In this document: piece after piece, positions 9,350 to 16,677 of the stretch | Layout: each line of letters opens with the position of its first letter | Position numbering within the stretch: position 1 is the first letter of the stretch | Source: Euperipatoides rowelli | Taxonomy: Eukaryota > Onychophora > Udeonychophora > Euonychophora > Peripatopsidae | NCBI GenBank assembly: GCA_003024985.2 | Contig: PXIH01S0007521.1 | Length of the DNA stretch: 16,677 nt | Strand: one strand, 5' to 3' | Translations under genes and position numbers: made by a program | Notes under the pieces: model-generated | Databases searched by the model: none | The model's input: the letters and a program-made list of their open reading frames with translations, nothing else | What the model was told of the DNA's origin: nothing

Positions 9350-9572
9350 ATTGGTGGTCAGATTCCGTTATCTGATTACCACTATTTTGTGGAAGAATAT
9401 TAGATCTTGTGAACGAATTACTGTAGTCGCATGCTAAAAAGCGAAAGTCGCCTTTTACTCTTTTAGCACATGATCTGGAGTTGTTTGCTCACCAGATCTA
9501 ATACCCCTCCACCAATATGTGGTACCAGATCTAATACCCCTCCACCAATATGTGGTGGGATACCGGGAAAGT
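9350..9572. repeat. Composite foldback structure with nested inverted repeats
   Basis: Three layers of self-complementarity are nested. The outermost part is a palindromic block around cagattccgttatctg (9359-9374) flanked by GTGGT and ATTACCAC. The main stem pairs about 9376-9415 with the reverse complement of about 9485-9572, and includes the perfect 10-mer tattagatct (9398-9407) against agatctaata (9494-9503 and 9527-9536). The inner stem pairs catgctaaaaag (9430-9441) with cttttagcacatg (9460-9472), which closes over aagcg/cgcctt. The right arm is tandemly duplicated. It looks like the end of a foldback or other TIR-bearing DNA transposon; the superfamily is unknown. Confidence 0.65.
9491..9556. 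repeat. Exact 33-bp tandem duplication (two copies)
   Basis: The copies are 9491-9523 and 9524-9556. Each begins accagatctaatacccctcc and ends aatatgtggt, with no mismatch between them. It duplicates the right arm of the foldback stem. The identity of the copies suggests a recent event in otherwise decayed sequence. Confidence 0.9.
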
Positions 9573-9574
9573 TC

Positions 9575-10278
9575 AGCCTTCTGATATGATTATCAAAAAA
9601 CGATCTTTCTAGGTAAACAATCGGGACAAGAACATATCAGCTACTAATTTAAGTGATGTGGTTTTATGACCTTGAGATTTGCAAATGTTTATAAATCTAA
9701 ATTTGTCTGATCATTTAAAGTATTATTGATAGGTTTTTAGAGTTTATGCTAGCGAACATTTTACATTTTGAATTTTTTTAAATTTCTGAACTATAACAAA
9801 CATAAAAGTTTTTTTCTGGAGTAATAAATACTAAAGCTAAGTGACATTATTTAGACATGTATTGTATAATTTCTCGTGCCCTCGGCGAGATTTTAAAATA
9901 TAATTTCAATGGTGGTGGAAATCTTTCGGTTTTGTTCTGGAATACCGCATTTGTTTGTTTTTTATTGGATGCCTAACCTTTACACTTACCCTGGACCCTA
10001 ACTATTACTACGTGTGAAATACACTATGCTCAAACCCTATGATAAAATGTGAAAAACACTTATGAGTGAAATAATTAGATACGGTATTCATTAAGTTTTA
10101 GTACCGGGATATTTTAGCCATTATTAATGAAAATATAATCCGTACATTAATAACTAATTAAATTATTTATTCAAATTATTTATTCTAATTATTTAAATAA
10201 ACAATATGGTTAAAAAATATTCAATGCTATTAATAAACCAAGAATGAAAAAGAAAAGAGTAAATAAAAAAATTATAAT
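9575..10278. other. Interior between the two related palindromic cores
   Basis: This segment lies between the foldback structure and its second core. It has no long reading frame and no transposase motif. Near 9560-9575 and 10103-10115 the word taccggga occurs in both places. It is consistent with the interior of a non-autonomous element of about 950 bp, but could equally be ordinary intron. Confidence 0.3.
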
Positions 10279-10302
10279 ATTGGTGGGCAGATAACGGAAT
10301 CT
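10279..10302. repeat. Second copy of the core repeat (possible other terminus)
   Basis: The segment cagataacggaatct (10288-10302) is the exact reverse complement of 9360-9374. The same place also matches the left site directly: attggtgggcagat (10279-10292) against attggtggtcagat (9350-9363), 13 of 14 identical. Both readings are possible because the core is itself nearly palindromic. If the inverted reading is right, the two sites mark a TIR element of about 950 bp. Confidence 0.55.
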
Positions 10303-11907
10303 AACCGAATTGGAAGCAGTCAGTTTATTTTTTTAAATTTTATTTTAATCAAATGCTTCTTTTAAAGTCTATTTTATATTTTTTTATCAATAAGGACAAT
10401 TTTTTTTATTCTAATATTTTCATTTATTTTTGGGTAGATATTTATCAAATTTGGTGAGAAATTAAGAGAAAACTTAAAATTCCCTACCACATTTAAATAA
10501 AAAATAAACAAAGGAAGATAAATAAAGGAATGTTTTGCAATTTATCAGTGAAATTTTAAATGGGTTTTCTTAAAAAGCTATTTAATAATATAGTGTAGAA
10601 GGAAAAAAAAGTCATAAAATTTGTATAAAACCATTAACCGACATGCAAACTTTTAAACAAATTCTGAACTCTAAGACAATAAATACATGAATCAATAAAT
10701 AAAATATGTTTCAGCCTTATATGGATGAGATAACAAGCAAACTCTAACAAATTTGGAAGTGAAAGTTGGCAAAGCCATCAGCGGTAGTTTGGCTTACTGT
10801 TGTCTTATGACAATTGCCTGTTTTTTCACTTTGTCCATTTTTTTTTTTTTTTTGCATTCTACAATCTTCTTGTAGGTAATTGATTTAATCAGAATTGATT
10901 TCAATTTATTTTGATTACTGTACCTAGCATTTTATTTTCATAATTTTTCTTTCCAAAAAAATGTCTTTTTTTTTTTAAAAAAATAAATAAATATAAATTT
11001 GATGCCTAAATATTTTTGGCATTTTTAAAAATGTTTTTTTTTTTCTTGATCCCAAATAAAGTTTTCATGATTTAATCTTTACATATCAATAATTTTGCTT
11101 GTTATTTTCAGTGTAAAATTTTCATCATTTTTAAGTAATGTGGAAGATATTTGATGGTTAATTCCATGTTTAATCTGGAGTCTTACCTGCAAATAAATTT
11201 CTAGCCAAACCAAAAAATATCTAGTCCAATCTTGGCCTTGATCTTAACCTTTGCTGAAAAATAAATTTGTCATTCACACCAAAAAATTTACCCCCATCCT
11301 AAAAATTCACCTTATATTGTGTTGGCAGTAATCTAATAGAGCAGTTTATTAAGAGTTTAACTTTGAACCCTAATCCAATTGAGTGAATTGAGGATTGTCA
11401 ACCTAATCCATGTAGTATTGAAGGCAACCACCAATATCTTTATGCCAATTCTTAATTTTCATGGTCAGTGATTTTTGTTTTGTTTGTTCAAAGATATGAT
11501 TTTATTTTTAGAATTAGCAGTTTGGTTAATCCAAAGTAATGATTGGTAGCCAAATAAGGAAAACCTCTAGAATTTGGCGAGCTAAAGCTTAATCATAGAT
11601 TAACACTATCCATATTATATACCGTACCACATTATGTCCAGTAGTATATCGATTCATAAATTCTCTCATTGGTCTAGCAAATATAATTTTAGTGGTACCA
11701 ACATCTTCACTTCTAAGTTTGGGATAAGAATTGATACACCATCTGAATCCTCTCTTTAGTTCATATTTAGTTGTGATTAGCTTTTATTCTATAAAAATGG
11801 TTAACCTTTTTATTACAATGTTGGCAGATTTGGACATGTTGTAAATAACTGGAAATTTTTTAATTTAATAAATACAGTAGTAAGTTTTTTTTTTTTTTTT
11901 TTTTCAG

Positions 11908-12932
11908 GCGAGTGTTCTAGAAATCCCAAACCTTTATTGCAAGGACGTACTGTATTTTTTGCTGTGCAACCCAAGTATTTGAATGTGGATATTCGCATCA
12001 CTATTGACATCACTGAAGGAGCTGTAGATGTTTATTTTTCACCTAAAGAGGATACCTTTGTTGTAATAGTAAATCAAACAACTGGAGAACATGCTGTGAG
12101 CATTGATAAAAATTATACATATATCCCAATCAATAATTTTGATGATGAACCACTACCATTCCCACCTTTACGAAATAAACGTTCTGTCAAGGATTCTCCT
12201 CATATCCATAATGGAACTCAACAGAAGCTTCAAAAATATCGATTAGAATATCGTAGGGCTAAGGGTTTAAATACTTTTGTAACTGTTATGTATGCGAATA
12301 CCTTTTTATTAGTAAAAAACTTACAATATCGCTTAGTCATTACATTGCCATTAGAGATTCACAATTTAAGAAATTCACGCTTCTATTTGGTTTTACGAGG
12401 TACACCTGGCCAACACACTTCATTTGGAAACATATTTTTTCGTCAGGATCAGCCTCATATAGATTTGTTTGTATTTTTTTCTGTTTTCTTTTCATGTTTC
12501 TTCTTATTTTTAGCTATTTGTGTTGTAGTTTGGAAAGTAAAGCAAGCAATGGATGTGCGAAGGGCTAGACACCAGCATGCCATTGAAATGCAAAATATGG
12601 CCAGTCGGCCCTTTGCCAGGGTTTTTGTAGTTATTGATGATTTACCTGATGAAATTGTACTAAGACCTATTAAATTTGGTCGAAATGGACATGAAGGAGA
12701 GTATATTCAGCAAGAAAGTAAAATTGCTGTGCGGCCAATCGCACTAGAATCTACTGATGATGGTATTTCCGCTATAGGAACAGTACTTTTAAAACTTCCT
12801 GGAGGGAGTATCTCACCTGTTAGAATGTGTCTTGGTTCTGCCCTTGTAACTATGAGACTTACATTTCCCAGTATACAATCCTGTAATAGTATTAAATGTG
12901 CCACTAGACGGCGTATTCATGCCCATACCTGA
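11908..12932 (+). CDS. MEGF8: MEGF8, terminal exon: ectodomain, TM helix, cytoplasmic tail
   Basis: MEGF8 is a large single-pass cell-surface protein. In vertebrates it acts with the E3 ligase MGRN1 to dampen Hedgehog signalling and is needed for left-right patterning. This exon encodes 341 residues (the first Gly is split with the previous exon). Residues 3-186 are the membrane-proximal ectodomain (GRTVFFAVQPKYLNVDIRI) with N-glycosylation sequons NQT, NYT and NGT (residues 56, 69, 102) and a dibasic RNKR at 89-92. The transmembrane helix is residues 187-208 (LFVFFSVFFSCFFLFLAICV), followed by basic WKVKQAMDVRRAR. The tail has MASRPFA (231-237), VRPIALESTDDG and LPGG...CLGSALVTMR, ending TRRRIHAHT-TGA (12930-12932). 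The FFSVFFSCFFLFL helix and the CLGSALVT block favour MEGF8 over attractin. The frame is intact. Confidence 0.93.
12597..12617 (+). other. MEGF8: MASRPFA motif in the MEGF8 cytoplasmic tail
   Basis: Codons atg gcc agt cgg ccc ttt gcc encode MASRPFA, 22 residues after the transmembrane helix. This motif is shared by the tails of attractin, attractin-like 1 and MEGF8, and in vertebrates it is part of the MGRN1/RNF157 interaction region. Its preservation suggests that the link to the ubiquitin ligase is under selection in this species too. Confidence 0.85.
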
Positions 12933-13168
12933 ACTTGTAATATTTGTATTATAGTGTGTTTATTTTTTAAGCAAAAAAAAAATCATTTTGAAGGACTTTT
13001 GAAAAGAGTATAATGGACTCAACTCGTGTGTCTCAAGAAGTCTCGTGCGGATTTGCTCAAGAGGGCGCAGTCAAGCCAGTAAATGGCTCATCGTACCCAA
13101 CAAAGATCTTATAGCTTTATTGTGAAAGATTACAAGAATGGCACCAAAGATGATTTCCATTTTTTTCA

Positions 13169-13188
13169 TAGCTCTTCAAATAGAGCTA
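13169..13188 (+). repeat. Small hairpin in the proximal 3' UTR
   Basis: The arms tagctct (13169-13175) and agagcta (13182-13188) pair perfectly over a 6-nt loop (tcaaat), about 240 bases after the MEGF8 stop. It would lie in the transcript whichever polyadenylation site is used. No protein-binding motif is recognised. Confidence 0.6.
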
Positions 13189-14468
13189 ATTATGTAATTA
13201 AGGTATTATGATAATTTTATATTTTATTAATATTGAAAAGAAGGGGGAAAGAACCTCTTGTGGGATCAAACAGCAGACCTACCATCTTTTTAGTCAATAG
13301 GAAATGAATTACTGGAAATTAAAAAATAAATTAACAAGTTGATAATGTATTTAAATTTGAGAGAAAAACATCTGTATTTAAATTTATTTTGTATTTTAAG
13401 GTATTTTTATTTATTTATTTAGGTCTGTTCTATTCATTTAGATTTAAAAAAGTCTAATGTACAGTTTAATGACAATATTTTGAATTGCATAAAATATAAA
13501 CTTGTCTTCTAAGCTTTTCAGACTTATTCATTAATAAATGTTTTCTGATCAGCTTTTAAATTGTAACAAATTACATTGTCATTCATCCCTAATCATTTTT
13601 ATTTAAAGTTGTCTTGCACTTTATTTTAATTCTGCTTGTTTTTATTGGAAACTGGTATTACTTATTTAGAATAACGGAATGTTTTGTTTCACTAATAGGA
13701 TATTAAAAAAAAAAAAAACATTAAAAAAGTTTTAAATTACAGTATTTAAAAATCATCCAGTTTTAATTTTTCATAATTATTTAAATATCAAAGGCTGTTT
13801 AAGTTTATGCAACTCAAAATATATTAACATTCAAGAGCAAACAAATTGGAGAATAAAAAGAAATGATTAAGTATTGACCGAGCCCATTTCCAATTTTAAA
13901 ATAATTGCTAATATGTTTGAAGAGCGATCAAATTAAAATAATTGATGTAACTTTGCATTTTGATTTTCAAATGACTATGAAGTCTATTTGGCTTACAAAT
14001 TCATAACAAAGTTGATAATTTATACATTTAAATAATTTATTTTTTTGTCAGGGATAAAAACAAAAAAACTTGGTCCTTAATAAACATGTAAAATAGACTT
14101 AGTGACAACACTCCCTTTAGTAATCGTTTCATCATAATTTTTACTCTGATTAAAGATAAAGGAAGTAATAGATACTAGCTTTTTTTGTAGAAAGTGAAAA
14201 ATCCATCTTAATTAAAGAGTTATTAAGTAAAATCTCATTTTTACTTTAGTTCTTGTCACAAAACCTGAATAAAGATATAAAGTTTGAGGAATATTAATGA
14301 TAACTCTTTCAAATATTTTTGTATCAAAATGTCAATTATATTTTATAATTGTGCAGTATCTTCCCTTACCTATTAAAATGTAATTAAAATTCTTCTAAAT
14401 TGGCCATGTTGTTAATATTATAAAGAACTATTCCTGTAAAAATATACAGTATATTGTAATTCAACATT

Positions 14469-14566
14469 ATTCCATCCTTTAGTGTCTATTTGTGATATCC
14501 GATATGGCTGCATATTGCATATGAGAATAACCATCCTATTCTAATACTATATTTAAAGGATGGAAT
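14469..14566. repeat. Inverted repeat, 13-bp perfect arms around 72 bases
   Basis: The arms attccatccttta (14469-14481) and taaaggatggaat (14554-14566) are exact reverse complements. The interior has further partial symmetry around gcatattgcatatg (about 14511-14523). It may be a short MITE-like element or a transcript hairpin. No flanking target-site duplication is evident. Confidence 0.65.
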
Positions 14567-15608
14567 CATTTATTTATTAATTTATAAATATTACAATTGT
14601 ATTTAAAATGTTTATTTTTGTCTTTTAAAAGCATTTGAAATTAAGAAATGTTTGTTTCATTTTCAAATATTTACATCGGCTGTAATTAGAAGCGACACTT
14701 ATTGTGTGGGTTTTGATGGGAATAAGCAACAAATTTTCTGTCTCATCATTTACTTGACTACCACAATGAGAAGTAATTTTACTGTAAGTATTCACATAGG
14801 ACATTAGAAATTAAGTTTATGGGATAGTTGTAGATGAAACAAATAATGAAGTCTCCATCTCATTTTCTACTTGACAGAGCAATCAAATCTTATTTTACTG
14901 TTAGATTCATTTTTTTTTTTAAATGATATACAGTATGTTCCAAATATTATCAAATTCATAGAAATAAATTTTAGAATGTCCATAAATTGCAGCCAATTTG
15001 GGAGAATTTTGATTGTTTACATTTTGGAGGTCAGATTCTACATTATTACAAGCATATATTTTTCATGTGTGACTTGACTACAAAATTATTGTTTCTTTGG
15101 TAATTTATGCTATTTTTATTCCCTTGAAATTTGTTTTGCTTCCAATATCTAAACACTATCAGTTTACGTTTGTTGTAAATAAGGTATTTTAAAATGGCAG
15201 GTAAATAAGAATCTCAAAAAAAAAATGGGAGTAATTGTCTTACAATGTCTAACTGTATAGTCATTTGAACGTGTTTGTTAGTTTAATTGTTAGTTGATCT
15301 TTTTATAAATGGCTAATCATCCTTGTACTTATTATGTCTGAGGTGCAGTATTTTTCATAATGTAAATTTTTTTTTTAATTATAGTACTTTTTTTATTTTA
15401 TTTATAAATATTACCTAAGAAATGGGAGTTTAACGTCCAAAATTATGTTACATCAATATTCTAAACTTGATTTTGATTGTATTAATTAAAAACTTTGTTG
15501 AAACTCAAAGTTTGTAGAATTGATGGTTCAAATAAAAAGAAGAAAAACTTTAGTCTTTTTTTTTTAAATATTTATCACTTTTTTCATTGTTCATTTGTGG
15601 GGATTGAG

Positions 15609-15671
15609 CTATGCATCTGGACAAATCTAATTATTTAATAAATAAATAAATAGGTTTGTCCAGATGCATAG
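15609..15671. repeat. Inverted repeat, 17-bp perfect arms around an AAAT-rich loop
   Basis: The arm ctatgcatctggacaaa (15609-15625) pairs exactly with tttgtccagatgcatag (15655-15671). A G-T wobble could add one more pair outside. The 29-nt loop holds taataaataaataaatag. The arms are of ordinary base composition in an A/T-rich setting, so this is unlikely to be chance. Confidence 0.8.
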
Positions 15672-15813
15672 TTATCATGTTACTTTTGTAATATTTCCTA
15701 AAATTAAACAATCGGTTAAGAGGTTAAAAATCTAAATTTGTAAATTTCCCCATTTTCTTTTTTTTAACAAAACAAACAATTTATTTTAATAAATCAAAAT
15801 TACTTTTCTATAT

Positions 15814-15829
15814 AAAAATATTAATAATC
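15814..15829. repeat. Left target-site duplication of the SINE
   Basis: The 16-base word aaaaatattaataatc ends exactly where the SINE head begins (15830). It recurs at 16070-16085 directly after the SINE tail. The length and A/T character fit LINE-mediated target-primed integration. Confidence 0.85.
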
Positions 15830-16069
15830 GTTCCGTCTTCGTGGCGCAGTCTGTTTCATGCAGGATGTAAAACTTGAGGATGACGACATAAGCTGAGACG
15901 TTACAGGTTTGCGTGTCAGTTGGGCCAGCATAGGAGCGTTTTTTTCCCCTGGCTTAGCCAGGATTTTTTGACTCAGTATGTTGGCTCTTAAAGAACCGTA
16001 TTAGTGTAATGTATACAATTATAAGTAAATATGCAGTTCCTTCGGGAAGATTATCATTAACTCCCCCAA
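15830..16069 (+). mobile_element. Complete tRNA-derived SINE, about 240 bp
   Basis: The element is bounded by a perfect 16-bp duplication. Its head starts gttccgtcttcg and has a pol III A-box-like word (tggcgcagtctg, 15842-15853) and a diverged B-box-like word (ggtttgcgtgtc, 15906-15917) about 52 bases apart, as in a tRNA. The body holds a palindrome, cctggcttagccagg (15948-15962). The tail ends aactccccc and runs into a short A stretch. The head resembles a second copy at the right edge of the window. It codes for nothing and would depend on a LINE for movement. I do not recognise the family. Confidence 0.75.
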
Positions 16070-16085
16070 AAAAATATTAATAATC
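16070..16085. repeat. Right target-site duplication of the SINE
   Basis: The word aaaaatattaataatc is an identical partner of 15814-15829. Two further A residues directly before it may be the SINE's own short A tail. Confidence 0.85.
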
Positions 16086-16611
16086 ATACCTGCAATAGGG
16101 CAAACTGCATTATTCTAGAGCAATTAGACGCTATCAATTTTGATCTTAAAATTCATCGCACATCCTATTTTGAGTTTGTGTTTTTTTTACTTCTCTTTAA
16201 TCTACAACATAACACAATAATTAAAAAAAAAATAGTCATCTATTTATTTAGAACTACAGTGTATATACAGTCAAATCAAATATCTTTCTTTCTTCCATCT
16301 TATATAATTGCTGTTATTCTTGCATATTCTAGACTAATCTTTTATGCCTTAGAAGAAATCAATTCTCACAAAGTATCTTGTAAAACCAATTCATTTTGGT
16401 CAGACGAGTTGAATTCAACATTTATGTTGAGCTCTGACTTCCAGTAGATTTGTCTTAGTCTCATAGACTTTTAATGTTGCTTTACATCTAACTTTCCAGA
16501 CAATTCAATTTTTTTTATTATTATTATAAGAAAGATTTATTACAAAAAATATCTAGATATACAATATTGTTTTGTATTATCAGATTACGCAAAAACAAAG
16601 AAATTGTCTCA
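16086..16611. other. AT-rich spacer between two SINE copies
   Basis: A frame of 89 codons (16178-16447) shows no domain, biased Ile/Phe/Leu/Tyr composition and no splice or expression signal, so I do not call it a gene. The rest is A/T-rich with short homopolymers, and no RNA gene is seen. Confidence 0.5.
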
Positions 16612-16677
16612 GTTCCGTGGTCGAGCGGATTCACTTCCGCTTGATGAACCGAAGACATATGCTGAGGTGTACAGGTT
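16612..16677 (+). mobile_element. Head of a second tRNA-derived SINE, cut by the window edge
   Basis: The segment starts gttccgtgg, contains an A-box-like tggtcgagcgg (16618-16628), and stops inside what should be the B box (acaggtt, 16671-16677). It shares with the first copy the head gttccgt and the block GACATA(a/t)GCTGAG followed by TACAGGTT. A true Ser or Leu tRNA gene was considered. However, the D-arm does not close, and agcgga/tccgct (16624-16641) pair with each other instead, so a SINE head is more likely. Confidence 0.6.

Larger units (their letters stand above)
7146..11907 (+). other. MEGF8: Last MEGF8 intron, 4.76 kb
   Basis: The intron is bounded by GTATTA (7146) and a run of about 22 T followed by ttttcag (about 11886-11907). 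It is phase 1. Contents: a short hairpin at 7902-7929, a composite inverted-repeat structure at 9350-9572 with a related core at 10279-10302, and otherwise AT-rich sequence with many homopolymer A or T runs (for example near 8265, 10841, 10968). Frames of 60-105 codons occur on both strands, but none shows a recognisable domain. I see no RNA gene. Confidence 0.8.
12933..15829 (+). other. 3' UTR and flank of MEGF8, AT-rich
   Basis: No coding frame in this stretch resembles a known protein. Canonical AATAAA hexamers lie at 13325, 13533, 13852, 14079, 14268 and 15531, any of which could end the MEGF8 transcript; the sequence does not decide between them. Hairpins occur at 13169-13188, 14469-14566 and 15609-15671. 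A relatively G/C-rich patch at 13010-13100 directly follows the stop, and the rest is A/T homopolymers and simple repeats. Confidence 0.55.

Noticed and set aside
9881-9902. Short G/C hairpin (ctcg...cgag) as a terminator or regulatory element
   Set aside because: It has a four-base stem only, and factor-independent bacterial terminators are not relevant in this intron-bearing animal DNA.
11813-12013. 66-codon minus-strand frame across the MEGF8 acceptor
   Set aside because: It includes a Lys run coded by the polypyrimidine tract of the splice acceptor and is antisense to a well supported exon.
12707-12904. 65-codon minus-strand frame
   Set aside because: It is antisense to the conserved MEGF8 C-terminal coding region, which clearly carries the signal.
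14871-15077. 68-codon plus-strand frame in the 3' flank
   Set aside because: It is an Ile/Phe/Leu/Asn-rich translation of A/T-rich DNA, with no domain and no start context.
16612-16677. A genuine Ser or Leu tRNA gene at the right edge
   Set aside because: The A box fits, but the D stem does not close and a competing hairpin forms. The similarity to the bounded SINE explains the sequence better. The window ends before the B box and acceptor stem could be tested.
1-16677. CRISPR arrays, bacterial operons or ribosome binding sites
   Set aside because: There are no regularly spaced direct repeats, and introns, pol III SINEs and an animal transmembrane receptor gene show that the DNA is eukaryotic.

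Overview
The window is a piece of an AT-rich animal nuclear genome. It has spliceosomal introns, long low-complexity A/T stretches, and transposon debris from several superfamilies. The only gene I can identify as host-encoded is the 3' end of MEGF8 (multiple EGF-like domains 8), on the + strand. Two exons are visible, 7040-7145 and 11908-12932, separated by a 4.76 kb intron. The protein sequence points to a bilaterian, probably an invertebrate; a lineage such as chelicerates is a guess and is not shown by the sequence.

Layout. Positions 1-86 look like one end of a hAT-type DNA transposon that continues off the left edge. Around 800-1070 a minus-strand frame with coiled-coil character is broken by one stop. 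From about 1055 to 5205 lies a decayed piggyBac-type element. It has a short 5' coding exon (1244-1274), an intron of about 2.1 kb, and a transposase body (3356-4913) broken by many stops and frameshifts. A CR1/RTE/Jockey-like non-LTR retrotransposon fragment sits in that intron on the minus strand (about 1410-2935). The region 5206-7039 holds a degenerate tandem repeat, G-runs and a perfect 26-bp palindrome, but no gene I recognise. It is probably the intron before the first visible MEGF8 exon.

The last MEGF8 intron (7146-11907) carries a nested inverted-repeat structure with a 33-bp tandem duplication (9350-9572) and a related palindromic core about 930 bp further on (10279-10302). The terminal MEGF8 exon encodes the membrane-proximal ectodomain, a transmembrane helix, the MASRPFA motif and the conserved C-terminal block. 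About 2.9 kb of AT-rich 3' flank or 3' UTR follows, with several AATAAA hexamers and two clear hairpins. At 15830-16069 there is an intact tRNA-derived SINE flanked by a perfect 16-bp target-site duplication. A second, related SINE head (16612-16677) is cut by the right edge.

The genes do not form a functional cluster. The picture is the 3' end of a large developmental signalling gene whose introns and flanks have collected DNA transposons, a LINE and SINEs. The most unusual items are the bounded SINE and its second copy, the intron-bearing piggyBac relic with a substituted catalytic Asp and a LINE inside its intron, the composite foldback structure in the MEGF8 intron, and a furin-type RNKR site in the MEGF8 juxtamembrane ectodomain. 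I see no clearly new multigene system.
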